DNA from: Salibaculum halophilum
GTDB taxonomy: Bacteria > Pseudomonadota > Alphaproteobacteria > Rhodobacterales > Rhodobacteraceae
Reading direction: 5' to 3'
NCBI RefSeq assembly: GCF_002094885.1
Contig: NZ_MSIT01000010.1
Span: 1-64,000 of the forward strand
Length of the DNA stretch: 64,000 nucleotides
Under the pieces are notes generated by a model. It searched no databases. It was not told where the DNA came from and saw only the letters and a program-made list of their open reading frames with translations. Below, piece after piece: positions 1 through 8,747 of the stretch. Within the stretch, counting starts at the first letter, position 1. Every line of letters starts with the position of its first letter. The translations under genes and the position numbers were made by a program.

Positions 1-768
1 CGGGCGCTTGCGGTTGCGCCCGCGCGTGGTTTCCGCGTCCAGCCCCAGCTGGTCGCGCACCACGCGCGGGCGCAGTTCTTCCACCGCGCCGGGTGTGAGG
101 CTGCCCAGCTGGAAGGGGCCGTAGCTGACCCGGATCAGCCGGTTCACGGCCAGGCCGATGGCCTCCATCGCGCGGCGCACTTCCCGGTTCCTGCCCTCGC
201 GTATCGACACTGTCAGCCAGGCATTGGCGCCCTGCGTGCGGTCCAGCGTGATGGTCATGGGCTGGTAGTGCACGCCCTCGACCGTGATGCCCGCCCGCAG
301 CCTGTCCAGCGCGGCCTCGTCCGGTGTGCCCTTGACCCGCACCCGGTAGCGGCGCTGCCAGCCGGTGCTGGGCAGTTCCATGCGGCGCTTGATCCCGCCG
401 TCATTGGTCAGCAGCAGTAGGCCCTCGGAATTCAGGTCCAGACGGCCGACGCTCATGACCCGCGGCATGTCCGCGGGCAGGGCGTCGAAGATCGTCTCGC
501 GGCCCCGCTCGTCGCGGGCGCTGGTCACCAGCCCGGCGGGCTTGTGATAGCGCCAGACGCGCGGCGGCTCGGGCTCCGATACGGGCTTGCCATCCACCGT
601 GACCCTGTCGGCCGGGGTCACGTTGCGCGCGGGGCTGTCGATGCGCGTGCCGTTCACGGCGACGCGACCGGCGGCGATCATGCGCTCGGCCGCGCGGCGC
701 GAGGCGACGCCGGCGCGCGAAAGAACCTTGGCGATACGCTCGCCGGACGGGGACGCGGGATCGGACAT
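1..768 (-). CDS. rluB: 23S rRNA pseudouridine synthase, RsuA/RluB type (3' end cut by window)
   Basis: It makes pseudouridine in rRNA. I translated it from an ATG at 766-768 on the minus strand, and the frame stays open to base 1, so the C-terminus lies outside the window (256 codons visible). Residues about 9-60 are an S4 RNA-binding domain (ERIAKVLSRAGVASRRAAERMI). The catalytic signature GRLDLNSEGLLLLTNDG holds Asp111, and the late motif NREVRRAMEAIGLAV is typical of the RsuA/RluB/RluE/RluF branch. It is divergent from tadA across 123 bases. The branch is clear; RluB rather than RluE/F is inferred from the N-terminal S4 domain and the usual alphaproteobacterial complement. Confidence 0.9.
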   Translation of the reverse strand, partial: MSDPASPSGERIAKVLSRAGVASRRAAERMIAAGRVAVNGTRIDSPARNVTPADRVTVDGKPVSEPEPPRVWRYHKPAGLVTSARDERGRETIFDALPADMPRVMSVGRLDLNSEGLLLLTNDGGIKRRMELPSTGWQRRYRVRVKGTPDEAALDRLRAGITVEGVHYQPMTITLDRTQGANAWLTVSIREGRNREVRRAMEAIGLAVNRLIRVSYGPFQLGSLTPGAVEELRPRVVRDQLGLDAETTRGRNRKRP

Positions 769-891
769 GGCCACGGGCTTAGTGGCCCGCGGCGTGCTAG
801 GCAATCGCCCCGCGCCTTGTCGCGTCTTCATCCTGGCAAAAAACGCGTGTCGCGCCCTTGCCAAGCCGGGCCTGCCGCCCGATCAAGGGTC

Positions 892-1353
892 ATGCCCTTT
901 CGCAGCCACATGGACGCCGCCCTGGCAGAGGCCCGCGCCGCGGCCGCCCGCGGCGAGGTGCCGGTGGGTGCGGTGGTGGTGCGCGACGGTACGGTCCTGG
1001 CCCGCGCGGGCAACCGCACGCGGGAACTGGCCGATCCCACCGCCCACGCCGAGGTTCTGGCGATCCGCGCCGCCTGCGCCGCGCTGGGCCGCGACCGGCT
1101 GGCGGGCTGCGATCTCTACGTCACGCTGGAGCCCTGCCCGATGTGCGCCGCGGCGATCTCCTTTGCCCGCATCGCCCGGCTCTACTACGGCGCGGCAGAC
1201 CCGAAATCCGGCGGCGTGGCCCAGGGCGCGCGGGTCTTCGCCCATCCGCAATGCCACCACGCCCCCGAGGTCTACGACGGCATCGGCGCGACGGCGGCCG
1301 CTCAGTTGCTGCGCGCCTTCTTCGCCGACCGGCGGGGCGGCGACGCGTTTTAA
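892..1353 (+). CDS. tadA: tRNA adenosine(34) deaminase TadA
   Basis: It deaminates A34 to inosine in the anticodon of tRNA-Arg(ACG) in the cytosol and is normally essential. The 153-residue product carries the zinc-deaminase signature: His52-Ala-Glu54 (HAE, with Glu as proton shuttle) and Pro81-Cys82-Pro-Met-Cys85 (PCPMC). The open frame extends upstream to 544, but similarity to the family begins at the ATG at 892, giving the usual length. The neighbouring rRNA pseudouridine synthase is divergent. The stop codon sits inside a perfect hairpin (1341-1366) that may end the transcript. Confidence 0.95.
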   Translation: MPFRSHMDAALAEARAAAARGEVPVGAVVVRDGTVLARAGNRTRELADPTAHAEVLAIRAACAALGRDRLAGCDLYVTLEPCPMCAAAISFARIARLYYGAADPKSGGVAQGARVFAHPQCHHAPEVYDGIGATAAAQLLRAFFADRRGGDAF

Positions 1354-1385
1354 GGAAAACGCGTCGCGGCGCGTCGACGCGCCGC
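1341..1385. terminator. Tandem palindromes at the 3' end of tadA
   Basis: Bases 1341-1351 (CGACGCGTTTT) and 1356-1366 (AAAACGCGTCG) form a perfect 11-bp stem with an AAGG loop that includes the tadA stop codon. It is followed at once by a perfect 20-bp palindrome at 1366-1385 centred on GTCGAC. The first hairpin could terminate transcription in either direction. The second has no T-tract and resembles in design the palindromes at 36889 and 37015. Confidence 0.6.
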
Positions 1386-1488
1386 CCGCGCGCTAAATCC
1401 GTGATGCGCCGTGGGTCGCGGTTTCTCGTGCTTGGGTCTGTTCCGCGTTCACGCTAGTTTTCGTGGAGCGACATTACGGAGCCGCACC

Positions 1489-2145
1489 ATGGACCTGACC
1501 GACCAGATCGACGGCTATTGCGAGCGGCTCGATTTCAGCTTCTGGGCCGAGCCCGTGAACGCGCTGACGAACCTCGCCTTCCTGGTGGCGGCGCTCATCA
1601 TGTGGCACCGCAGCGCCGGGGTGCCAATGGCCCGGGCGCTGGCGGGGGTTCTCTTCGCCATCGGCATCGGCAGTTTCCTGTTCCACACGCTGGCCACGGT
1701 ATGGGCGGCCATGGCCGATACGCTGCCGATCCTCGGGTTCATCCTGCTCTACCTTTTCGCGGTGCACCGCGACGTGCTGGCCTGGCCCGGCTGGGCGGCG
1801 GGGCTGGCCACGGCCGGGTTCCTGCCCTACGCGGCCGGGGTCACCGTGGTGCTGCGCGACGTGCCCTTCTTCGGGGTGTCGTCCTTCTACTGGACGGTGC
1901 CGATCCTGCTGGTGATCTACGGCGCGATCCTGCGCCACAGGTTCCCGGCGCTCGTGCGTGGCTTCGCGGTGGGGGCGGCACTATTGAGCCTGTCGATCAC
2001 CGCGCGCAGCCTCGACGAGGCGCTCTGCGCCGCCTTTCCCGTGGGCACGCATCTGTTCTGGCATCTTCTCAATGCCGTGATGCTGGGCTGGATGATCGAG
2101 ATATACCGCCGCCACATGCTTGAAGGCCGCGCAGCGGGGCGCTAA
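1489..2145 (+). CDS. Ceramidase-family (CREST superfamily) integral membrane protein
   Basis: This is a 218-residue multi-pass membrane protein. Its motifs fit the alkaline ceramidase family: [19 protein letters not shown] near the start, GIGSFLFHT (His) followed by DTLPI, and a late [12 protein letters not shown]. In the family these His/Asp residues bind the catalytic zinc in the membrane, and the enzymes hydrolyse amide bonds in lipids. Substrate here is unknown. The frame is open from 1411, but the ATG at 1489 follows a purine-rich site (acgga) and starts the family match. Roughly seven hydrophobic segments are visible. It lies 34 bases before gatC on the same strand, with no functional link evident. 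Confidence 0.75.
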   Translation: MDLTDQIDGYCERLDFSFWAEPVNALTNLAFLVAALIMWHRSAGVPMARALAGVLFAIGIGSFLFHTLATVWAAMADTLPILGFILLYLFAVHRDVLAWPGWAAGLATAGFLPYAAGVTVVLRDVPFFGVSSFYWTVPILLVIYGAILRHRFPALVRGFAVGAALLSLSITARSLDEALCAAFPVGTHLFWHLLNAVMLGWMIEIYRRHMLEGRAAGR

Positions 2146-2179
2146 AGCGGGCCGCACCGCAAAAAGGGAGTGCGCCCCC

Positions 2180-2467
2180 ATGTCCATCGACACGCAAACC
2201 GCCCGCAAGGTGGCCCATCTCGCCCGCATCCGGGTCGCGGAGGACGAGCTGCCCGCGCTGGCCGGGGAATTCAACGCGATCCTCGGCTTCATCGAGCAGC
2301 TGCAGGAGGTGGACGTGGACGGCGTTGAGCCGATGACGTCGGTAACCCCGCAGCGCCTCACGCGGCGCGCGGATGTCGTCACCGACGGCGACCAACAGGA
2401 CAAGGTGCTGGCCAACGCCCCCGATGCCCGCGAAGGGTTCTTCGCCGTGCCCAAGGTGGTCGAGTGA
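2180..2467 (+). CDS. gatC: Aspartyl/glutamyl-tRNA amidotransferase subunit C
   Basis: This is the small subunit of GatCAB, which converts Glu-tRNA(Gln) and Asp-tRNA(Asn) to the correct amidated forms. The 95-residue product has the usual GatC length and motifs ([24 protein letters not shown] near the start, then VEPMTSVTP). The ATG at 2180 follows a strong aagggag Shine-Dalgarno. The stop overlaps the gatA start by one base (TGATG), so the two are translationally coupled. gatB is not in this window. Confidence 0.96.
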   Translation: MSIDTQTARKVAHLARIRVAEDELPALAGEFNAILGFIEQLQEVDVDGVEPMTSVTPQRLTRRADVVTDGDQQDKVLANAPDAREGFFAVPKVVE

Positions 2468-3939
2468 TGCCCGAGCTGAGCCAACTGAAGATCGCCGAGG
2501 CCCGCGAGGCGCTGCGCAAGGGAGAGGTGACCAGCGTCGAACTGACCGAGGCCTGCCTGGCCGAGATCAACGCGGCCGGCGCGCTGAACGCCTTTGTCCA
2601 CGACACGCCCGACCTGGCGCTCGAGCAGGCCCGGGCGGCCGACGCGCGCCCGGACTGCGGCGCCCTCAACGGCATCCCGCTGGGCATCAAGGACCTGTTC
2701 TGCACCAAGGGGGTGGCCAGCCAGGCGGCCTCTAAGATCCTGGATGGTTTCAAGCCGGAATACGAAAGCACCGTCAGCCGGAACCTCTTGGAGGCCGGCG
2801 CAGTCATGCTGGGTAAGCTCAACATGGACGAGTTTGCCATGGGCTCGTCCAACGAGACGTCCGTCTACGGCGATGCGGTGAACCCCTGGACGGTGGGTGA
2901 CCGCAGGCTGACGCCGGGCGGCTCCTCGGGCGGGTCGGCCGCGGCCGTGGCCGCCGACCTGTGCCTTGGCGCGACCGGCACCGACACCGGCGGCTCGATC
3001 CGTCAGCCGGCGGCCTTTACCGGGATCACCGGGATCAAGCCGACCTACGGGCGCTGCTCGCGCTGGGGGATCGTCGCCTTTGCCAGCTCGCTCGACCAGG
3101 CCGGGCCGATGACCAAGGACGTGCGCGACGCGGCGATCCTGCTACAGGCGATGTGCGGGCACGACCCCAAGGACAGCACCAGCGCCGACCGGCCCGTGCC
3201 CGATTTCGAGGCCATGCTGACCGGCGACATCCGCGGCAAGACCATCGGCATCCCCCGTGAATACCACATGGAGGGCATGCCCGACGAAATCGCGGCGCTC
3301 TGGGCCGAAGGCCGTGCGATGCTGGAAGACGCCGGCGCCCGGCTGGTCGATATCAGCCTGCCGCACACCCAGTACGCGCTGCCCACCTATTACGTGATCG
3401 CCCCGGCCGAGGCCTCCAGCAACCTGGCCCGCTATGACGGGGTGCGGTTCGGTCACCGCGCCGCGCTGGACGAGGGCGACGGCATCGCCGAGATGTACGA
3501 GAAGACCCGCGCCGAGGGCTTCGGCCCAGAGGTCAAGCGCCGCGTCATGGTCGGTACCTACGTCCTGTCGGCCGGGTTCTACGACGCCTACTACAACCGC
3601 GCCCGCAAGGTGCGCGCCCTGATCAAGCGCGACTTCGAGGCGGTCTTTGCCGAGGGTGTCGACGCGATCCTGACGCCCACCACACCCTCGGCCGCCTTCG
3701 GGCTGGGCGAGATGGCCGAGGCGGACCCGGTGGCGATGTATCTCAACGATGTGTTCACCGTCACCGTGAACCTGGCCGGTCTGCCGGGGATCAGTGTGCC
3801 GGCCGGGCTGAACGCGCAGGGTCTGCCGCTGGGTCTGCAACTGATCGGACGGCCCTGGGAAGAGGGCGATCTGCTGAATACCGCCTACGCGCTGGAACAG
3901 GCGGCCGGGTTCGTGGCCAAACCGGCGCGTTGGTGGTAG
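2467..3939 (+). CDS. gatA: Aspartyl/glutamyl-tRNA amidotransferase subunit A
   Basis: This is the glutaminase subunit of GatCAB, releasing ammonia from glutamine for tRNA-bound Glu/Asp amidation. The 490-residue product shows the amidase-signature catalytic triad: Lys75 ([10 protein letters not shown]), the cis-Ser at 153-154 (TPGGSSGGS) and nucleophile Ser177 ([12 protein letters not shown]). An upstream GTG at 2464 is possible, but the ATG at 2467 overlaps the gatC stop by one base and gives the normal start MPELSQL. It forms an operon with gatC. Confidence 0.97.
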   Translation: MPELSQLKIAEAREALRKGEVTSVELTEACLAEINAAGALNAFVHDTPDLALEQARAADARPDCGALNGIPLGIKDLFCTKGVASQAASKILDGFKPEYESTVSRNLLEAGAVMLGKLNMDEFAMGSSNETSVYGDAVNPWTVGDRRLTPGGSSGGSAAAVAADLCLGATGTDTGGSIRQPAAFTGITGIKPTYGRCSRWGIVAFASSLDQAGPMTKDVRDAAILLQAMCGHDPKDSTSADRPVPDFEAMLTGDIRGKTIGIPREYHMEGMPDEIAALWAEGRAMLEDAGARLVDISLPHTQYALPTYYVIAPAEASSNLARYDGVRFGHRAALDEGDGIAEMYEKTRAEGFGPEVKRRVMVGTYVLSAGFYDAYYNRARKVRALIKRDFEAVFAEGVDAILTPTTPSAAFGLGEMAEADPVAMYLNDVFTVTVNLAGLPGISVPAGLNAQGLPLGLQLIGRPWEEGDLLNTAYALEQAAGFVAKPARWW

Positions 3940-3973
3940 ACGAGCGGGTCCGACCCGGATTGGGAAAAGGCGT

Positions 3974-4714
3974 ATGGCGATGACAACGGGCAGGAGACTG
4001 GCGGCAGGGATGGCACTGGCCGCGCTGATCGGCTGTAGCCCCGAAATCCCCGACAGTGGCCGCGGCGTCGGGTTTTCCGATTATGGCGCTTACGAGTTGG
4101 AGCGCGCGCGGCGCGAGGCCGCCCTGCGCGGCGAGGCCCGCGCCGAGGCGGCGATGCCGGATGGCGGCAATGCTGACGCCAGTGCCGGGGCCGCTGGCGG
4201 CGATGCCGATGCGGCGATATCGACCACGGACCTGGCCGATGCCGGTATCGGAGAGGGCGCGGAGGCCCAGCCCGAGGGCGGGTCGGACGTGCCTGCCGCC
4301 AGTGACCTCGCCGCCAACCCCGGGATTTCGGACGAGCAGGATTTCGAGGCCGTCACCGCGCGCGAAACCATCGAGAGCGACGCCGAGCGCCGCGAACGCC
4401 AGGCCGCCGCCTACGAGGTGGTTGAGCCGACGGCCCTGCCGCAACGCCCGCGCGACGGTGGCCCCAATATCGTGCAGTTCGCGCTCGACGCGCCGAACGA
4501 CAAGGGCGAGCCGGTCTATTCCCGCGCGGGGCTGTTCAGCGAGAGCCGCTTTCAGCGCAACTGCGCCAAGTACAACACGCCCGACGCCGCGCAGCGCGAT
4601 TTCCTGGCCCGGGGCGGGCCCCAGCGCGACCGGCTGGGTCTTGACCCCGACGGCGACGGCTTCGCCTGCGGCTGGGACCCGAGCCCGTTCCGCACTCTGG
4701 CTGGCGGCAACTGA
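3974..4714 (+). CDS. Lipoprotein with C-terminal excalibur-type calcium-binding motif
   Basis: This 246-residue protein has a lipoprotein signal: a short basic N-terminus, a hydrophobic stretch and the lipobox ALIGC with Cys21. Residues about 40-140 are a low-complexity Ala/Asp/Glu/Gly-rich acidic spacer, probably disordered. The C-terminal section contains NCAKYNTP and DPDGDGFACGWDPSPFR. The D-x-D-x-DG-x-x-C pattern is that of the excalibur EF-hand-like motif, so the protein likely binds calcium in the periplasm or cell envelope. It is followed after 8 bases by a peptidoglycan amidase, which suggests a shared cell-wall context. Function is unknown. Confidence 0.75.
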   Translation: MAMTTGRRLAAGMALAALIGCSPEIPDSGRGVGFSDYGAYELERARREAALRGEARAEAAMPDGGNADASAGAAGGDADAAISTTDLADAGIGEGAEAQPEGGSDVPAASDLAANPGISDEQDFEAVTARETIESDAERRERQAAAYEVVEPTALPQRPRDGGPNIVQFALDAPNDKGEPVYSRAGLFSESRFQRNCAKYNTPDAAQRDFLARGGPQRDRLGLDPDGDGFACGWDPSPFRTLAGGN

Positions 4715-4722
4715 TAGGCGCG

Positions 4723-5403
4723 GTGGCCCGCTCGCCCAATTTCGGGGACCGGCGCGGTGGGGCGCGGCCCGTGCTGGTGGTGCTGCACTACACCGCGATG
4801 GCCGACTGCGGCGCGGCGCGCGACTGGCTGTGCACCCCGGAGTCGCAGGTTTCGGCGCACTACCTTGTTTCCGGGGCGGGGGCGGTCGACGCCCTCGTGC
4901 CCGAGGACAAGCGCGCCTGGCACGCCGGGGCCGGGGCCTGGGGAGCGATCACCGACGTCAATTCGCACGCCATCGGGATCGAACTGGCCAATTCGGGCAC
5001 CGCGCCCTTCGGCGCGGCGCAGATGGACGCGCTGGAGGGTTTGCTCGCCGGGATACTGGCCCGTTGGGCCATTCCGCCCGAGGGCGTGATCGGCCATTCC
5101 GACTGTGCGCCCGGGCGCAAGATAGACCCCGGCCCACGCTTTGACTGGGCCCGTCTCGCCCGGTCGGGCCTGGCGGCGGCGCCGGCGCGCGCGGGCGCGC
5201 CTGCCCCCCTCGACGGGGGCGGGTTCCGGCGCGACTTGCGCCGGATCGGCTATACCGCCCCGGCAAGCGACGCGGCCTTGCTGGCCGCGTTCCGGTTGCG
5301 GCATCGCGCAGGGCACGACGGACCACTCGATGGCCTGGACTGTGCGCTCGCCGCCGAGCTTGCCGGTCGCTTTCCCGTTGACCGGGGGCCGGCCAGTGCC
5401 TAG
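4723..5403 (+). CDS. N-acetylmuramoyl-L-alanine amidase (Amidase_2, AmpD/AmiD-like)
   Basis: It cleaves the amide between MurNAc and the stem peptide. The 226-residue product carries the Amidase_2 zinc ligands: His22 (VVLHYTAM), His125 (GVIGHSDCAPGRKIDPG) and Asp135, with Lys133 in the same motif. The C-terminal part (about 165-220) resembles a peptidoglycan-binding helical domain (LRRIGYTAP, then LAAFRLRHR). It starts with GTG. No signal peptide is visible, so a cytosolic recycling role like AmpD fits better than an exported AmiD role. The promoter of rnpB runs through its last codons, with the -10 over its stop codon. Confidence 0.85.
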   Translation: MARSPNFGDRRGGARPVLVVLHYTAMADCGAARDWLCTPESQVSAHYLVSGAGAVDALVPEDKRAWHAGAGAWGAITDVNSHAIGIELANSGTAPFGAAQMDALEGLLAGILARWAIPPEGVIGHSDCAPGRKIDPGPRFDWARLARSGLAAAPARAGAPAPLDGGGFRRDLRRIGYTAPASDAALLAAFRLRHRAGHDGPLDGLDCALAAELAGRFPVDRGPASA

Positions 5404-5406
5404 GTG
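5378..5406 (+). promoter_or_regulatory. Predicted sigma-70 promoter of rnpB
   Basis: TTGACC (5378-5383), a 17-base spacer and TAGGTG (5401-5406) predict initiation near 5413, which matches the start of the RNase P RNA closing helix at about 5413-5415. The promoter lies inside the amidase gene and its -10 covers the amidase TAG stop. Confidence 0.65.
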
Positions 5407-5412
5407 TCGCGC

Positions 5413-5825
5413 ACGCGAAGGGCCGGATGGCCGGGGCCGGGCTTCGGCTCGGTCCAGGAAAGTCCGGACTCCATCAAGGCACGGTGCCGGGTAACGCCCG
5501 GGCGGGGCCGGTGTTCGCGCCGGCCCTGACGGAAAGCGCCACAGAGAACAGACCACCGCGCAGCGCGCGGCCAGGGTGAAACGGTGGGGTAAGAGCCCAC
5601 CACGGGGATGGCAACATCGCCGGTATGGCAAGCCCCACCGGGAGCAATGCCGAATAGGGATCCCGCCGCGGGAGAGCTGCCGTTTGGCAGACCGCCGCAG
5701 GGGCCGCCTTGGCCCTCGGGATCCGGGTTGGCAGCCAGAGGGCATCGGCAACGGTGCCCCCAGAGGAATGGTCATCAAACCGGGGCAACCCGGGGAACAG
5801 AATCCGGCTTACAGGCCCTTCGCGC
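5413..5825 (+). ncRNA. rnpB: RNase P RNA, bacterial class A
   Basis: This is the catalytic RNA that removes tRNA 5' leaders. The ends pair: GCGAAGGGCC at 5415-5424 with GGCCCTTCGC at 5814-5823 (helix P1). Universally conserved blocks are visible: GGAAAGTCCGGACTCC near 5457, ACAGAGAACAGACC near 5541, the AGGGTGAAACGGTG / GGTAAGAGCCCACC region near 5573-5602, and ACAGAATCCGGCTTACA near 5797-5813. The length of about 410 nt is normal for alphaproteobacteria. It is preceded by its own promoter and followed by a stem-loop at 5827-5856. Confidence 0.97.
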
Positions 5826-5826
5826 C

Positions 5827-5856
5827 CGTTCAATCGCACGGAGGTGCGACTGAACG
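5827..5856. terminator. Stem-loop after rnpB
   Basis: CGTTCAATCGCAC (5827-5839) pairs with GTGCGACTGAACG (5844-5856), with one A-C mismatch in 13 pairs and a 4-base loop. No T-tract follows. It starts 3-4 bases after helix P1 and probably ends or delimits the rnpB precursor; it could also serve the convergent ppsA. Confidence 0.55.
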
Positions 5857-5898
5857 CCTGCGCAGGGGCGGTTGGCGTCGGCCAGCCGGTCGCTGCGC

Positions 5899-8271
5899 CT
5901 ATTTCCCCTCCGCTTTCGCGACGTTCCTCTTGACGGCCTGGAAGGCATCCGGCGTGACCGAGATCGAGTCGATCCCGTATCCCACCAGCAATTCCGCAAA
6001 CTCCGGGTCGTTCGAGGGCGCCTGCCCGCAGAACCCGACCTTGGCCCCGGCCGCGTGGGCGCGGGTGATGACCTCTTGAATCATCCGCTGCACCGCCGGG
6101 TCGCGTTCGCGGAAGACATGGGCAAGGTTCTCGTTGTCGCGATCCACGCCGAGGGTCAGCTGGGTCAGGTCGTTGGACCCGATCGAGAAGCCGTCAAAGC
6201 GTTTCGCGAACTCTTCGGCCAGGATCACGTTGGCGGGGATCTCGCACATCACGTAGACCTGCAGGCCGTCGCGGCCGCGTTCCAGCCCGTTCTCGGCCAT
6301 GACCTGCAGAACGCGGTCGGCTTCCTCGGGCGAGCGGCAGAAGGGAATCATCATGATGATGTTGTCGAACCCCTTGAGGCCGCGCGCCTTGGCGATGGCC
6401 GCGCATTCCAGCGCGAAACCGTCCTTGTAGTCCTCCGAGTAGTAACGCGAGGCCCCGCGCCAGCCGATCATCGGGTTCTCCTCGTCCGGCTCGAACCCCG
6501 CCCCGCCCAGCAGCGCGGCATATTCGTTGGTCTTGAAATCCGACATGCGCACGATGACGGGGTCGGGGTAGTGGACGGCGGCAATGCGGCTGAGGCCCGT
6601 TGCCAGCTGGTCGATGAAGTAGTCGGGCTTGGTCGGGTAGGCCGCGGTCAGCGCCTCGATTCGGTCGCGGGCAGCGGCGTCCGTGACCTGCTCGAAGCGG
6701 GTCAGCGCCAGCGGGTGCACCTTGATCGCGTTGTTGACCACGAATTCCATCCGGGCGAGCCCGACGCCATCGGCCGGAAGGCGCCACCAGCGCGACCCGG
6801 CCGCGGGATTGGCCATGTTGAACATCACCTTGGTCTGCGTCTCGGGCATCTGGCCCGGGTCGATCTCCTCGACATGGAAGCTGGCACGGCCGTCGTAGAC
6901 ATAGCCCTCCTCGCCCTCGGCGCAGGACACCGTGACCACCTGTTCGTCGTGCAGCACATGGGTGGCGTCGCCGGTGCCGACGATGGCCGGCAGTCCCAGT
7001 TCGCGGCTGACGATCGCGGCATGGCTGGTGCGCCCGCCGTGGTCGGTGACGATGGCGCTGGCGCGTTTCATGATCGGCACCCAGTCGGGATCGGTGGTGC
7101 CGGTGACGAGGATGCCGCCGTCGATGAAATTCTCGATGTCGGCGGGGCTTTCGATCAGGCAGGCCGGGCCGCTGGCAATCGCCCCGCCGACGGACAGGCC
7201 CGTCGTCAGGACCGGACCCTTGTCCGCGATCTCGTAGGACTTGAGCGCGCCGGCGCCGGCGCGGCTCTGCACGGTTTCGGGCCGGGCTTGGACGATGAAC
7301 AGCTCGCCGGTGTCGCCGTCGCGCGCCCATTCCATGTCCATCGGGCAACCATAGTGATCCTCGATGGTGGCGGCCATGCGGGCCAGCGCCACCGTCTCGG
7401 CCTCGGAGAGGACGAATGCCCCGCGCTCGGCCTTCGAGGTTTTCACGTTCTTCACCGCCTTGCCGTCCTCGGCGTAGATCATCTTGATCTCTTTCGCGCC
7501 GAGGCTGCGTTCGACGATGGGCAACAGATCGGGATTGGCCAAATGCGGCTTGTAGACCATGTATTCGTCCGGCGTCACCGCGCCCTGCACGACGTTTTCG
7601 CCCAGCCCCCAGGCGGCGTTGATCAGCACGACCTTGTCGAAGCCGGATTCGGTATCGAGCGAGAACATCACCCCCGACCCGCCGGTGTCCGCGCGCACCA
7701 TCTGCTGCACGCCGATCGACAGCGCCACCTCCATGTGGTCGAAGCCCTGGACGGTGCGATAGCTGATCGCCCGGTCGGTAAAGAGCGAGGCATAGCAGCG
7801 CTTGCAGGCCGCCAGCAGCGCGGCCTCGCCTGTTACGTTGAGGAAGGTTTCCTGCTGGCCCGCGAAGGAGGCGTCGGGCAGGTCCTCGGCGGTGGCCGAG
7901 GACCGGACCGCGACCGAGGGCGCGTCCTGCCCGGTGCGGCGGGCCATCTCGACGTAGGCCGCGCGGATATCCGCCAGCACCTGCGCGGGCCAGTCGCCGC
8001 CCACGATCATGGCGCGGACGCGGGTGCCCGCCTCGGCCAGGGTGATCTTGTGGGCGGTCAGCGCTTCCATCTCGGCGGCGATGCGCGCGCCCAGGTCGTT
8101 GTGGGAAATATAGGCGCGATACGCGTCGGATGTGGTGGCAAAGCCGCCAGGCACGGCAATTCCCCGGCCGCCCAGCTCCTGCACCATTTCCCCCAGTGAG
8201 GAGTTTTTTCCCCCCACCTTGGCCACGTCGCCGCGGCGCAGATGTTCGAACCAGATCACGTTGTCGGCCAT
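5899..8271 (-). CDS. ppsA: Phosphoenolpyruvate synthase
   Basis: It makes PEP from pyruvate and ATP (EC 2.7.9.2) for gluconeogenesis. The 790-residue product has the N-terminal ATP-binding domain (VGGKNSSLGEM, VAVRSSATAEDLPDASFAGQQ), the phosphohistidine domain with His417 (GGRTSHAAIVSRELGLPA), and the C-terminal PEP/pyruvate barrel (NDLTQLTLGVDRDN and the GFCGQAPSN Cys). The order and the start match PpsA rather than pyruvate phosphate dikinase. The frame stays open to 8475, but the ATG at 8271 follows a strong aggagga site. It is divergent from rpmG. Confidence 0.96.
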   Translation of the reverse strand: MADNVIWFEHLRRGDVAKVGGKNSSLGEMVQELGGRGIAVPGGFATTSDAYRAYISHNDLGARIAAEMEALTAHKITLAEAGTRVRAMIVGGDWPAQVLADIRAAYVEMARRTGQDAPSVAVRSSATAEDLPDASFAGQQETFLNVTGEAALLAACKRCYASLFTDRAISYRTVQGFDHMEVALSIGVQQMVRADTGGSGVMFSLDTESGFDKVVLINAAWGLGENVVQGAVTPDEYMVYKPHLANPDLLPIVERSLGAKEIKMIYAEDGKAVKNVKTSKAERGAFVLSEAETVALARMAATIEDHYGCPMDMEWARDGDTGELFIVQARPETVQSRAGAGALKSYEIADKGPVLTTGLSVGGAIASGPACLIESPADIENFIDGGILVTGTTDPDWVPIMKRASAIVTDHGGRTSHAAIVSRELGLPAIVGTGDATHVLHDEQVVTVSCAEGEEGYVYDGRASFHVEEIDPGQMPETQTKVMFNMANPAAGSRWWRLPADGVGLARMEFVVNNAIKVHPLALTRFEQVTDAAARDRIEALTAAYPTKPDYFIDQLATGLSRIAAVHYPDPVIVRMSDFKTNEYAALLGGAGFEPDEENPMIGWRGASRYYSEDYKDGFALECAAIAKARGLKGFDNIIMMIPFCRSPEEADRVLQVMAENGLERGRDGLQVYVMCEIPANVILAEEFAKRFDGFSIGSNDLTQLTLGVDRDNENLAHVFRERDPAVQRMIQEVITRAHAAGAKVGFCGQAPSNDPEFAELLVGYGIDSISVTPDAFQAVKRNVAKAEGK

Positions 8272-8386
8272 GCCGTCCTCCTGTCGCGTTTCGCGGGAAC
8301 GATGCCGGGCGTCGCGGGGCCGCGCCTTGATCCAGGTCATGCGCCCGGACAGCGCGGATCGGGGCCGAGGTCGCCCGCTTTGGCGG

Positions 8387-8425
8387 TTGACTCGCCTCAT
8401 GAAGCCGGTAGAAGGCAGGCTTCTA
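8387..8425 (+). promoter_or_regulatory. Predicted rpmG promoter with overlapping inverted repeat
   Basis: TTGACT (8387-8392), a 16-base spacer and TAGAAG (8409-8414) form a plausible sigma-70 promoter about 65 bases before rpmG. The -10 is also the left arm of an inverted repeat, TAGAAG-gcagg-CTTCTA (8409-8425), which could be an operator or only a small hairpin in the leader. Confidence 0.4.
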
Positions 8426-8474
8426 TCGAATTTCACGCGCGGCCCCTGTGGCCCGCGGACCAGGAGAGACGACA

Positions 8475-8642
8475 ATGGCGAAGCCGACCACCATCAAGAT
8501 CCGCCTGAACTCCACCGCGGGGACCGGGCATTTCTACGTGACCAAAAAGAATGCCCGCACCATGACCGAGAAGATGGTGGTGCGCAAATACGACCCGGTC
8601 GCGCGCAAGCACGTTGAGTACAAGGAAGGCAAGATCAAGTAA
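8475..8642 (+). CDS. rpmG: 50S ribosomal protein L33
   Basis: This 55-residue large-subunit ribosomal protein ([26 protein letters not shown] is its N-terminal part) is basic and lacks the CxxC pairs of zinc-binding L33, so it is the zinc-free type usual in alphaproteobacteria. A clear aggaga Shine-Dalgarno lies 8 bases upstream. It is monocistronic, with its own promoter-like sequence upstream and an intrinsic terminator at 8670-8696. Confidence 0.96.
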   Translation: MAKPTTIKIRLNSTAGTGHFYVTKKNARTMTEKMVVRKYDPVARKHVEYKEGKIK

Positions 8643-8669
8643 GCGATCCTGCCGCATCCGCACCGACAG

Positions 8670-8696
8670 GGCCGCGCCGCGAGAGCGCGGCCTTTT
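8670..8696 (+). terminator. Intrinsic terminator of rpmG
   Basis: GGCCGCG (8670-8676) pairs with CGCGGCC (8686-8692), and TTTT follows directly (8693-8696). It lies 28 bases after the rpmG stop. Confidence 0.85.
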
Positions 8697-8747
8697 GCGT
8701 TAACATCGCCCCTGCAGGCCAGTTACGTGCCGGGGCGGGCGCAACGG

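Noticed and set aside
544-891. N-terminal extension of tadA to 544.
   Set aside because: The extension overlaps the pseudouridine synthase on the other strand and lacks family similarity; the zinc deaminase fits the ATG at 892.
5872-8199. Long plus-strand frame opposite ppsA (775 codons).
   Set aside because: It is antisense to a well-conserved ppsA with all family motifs; its product shows no recognisable domain and reflects GC-rich third-codon bias.
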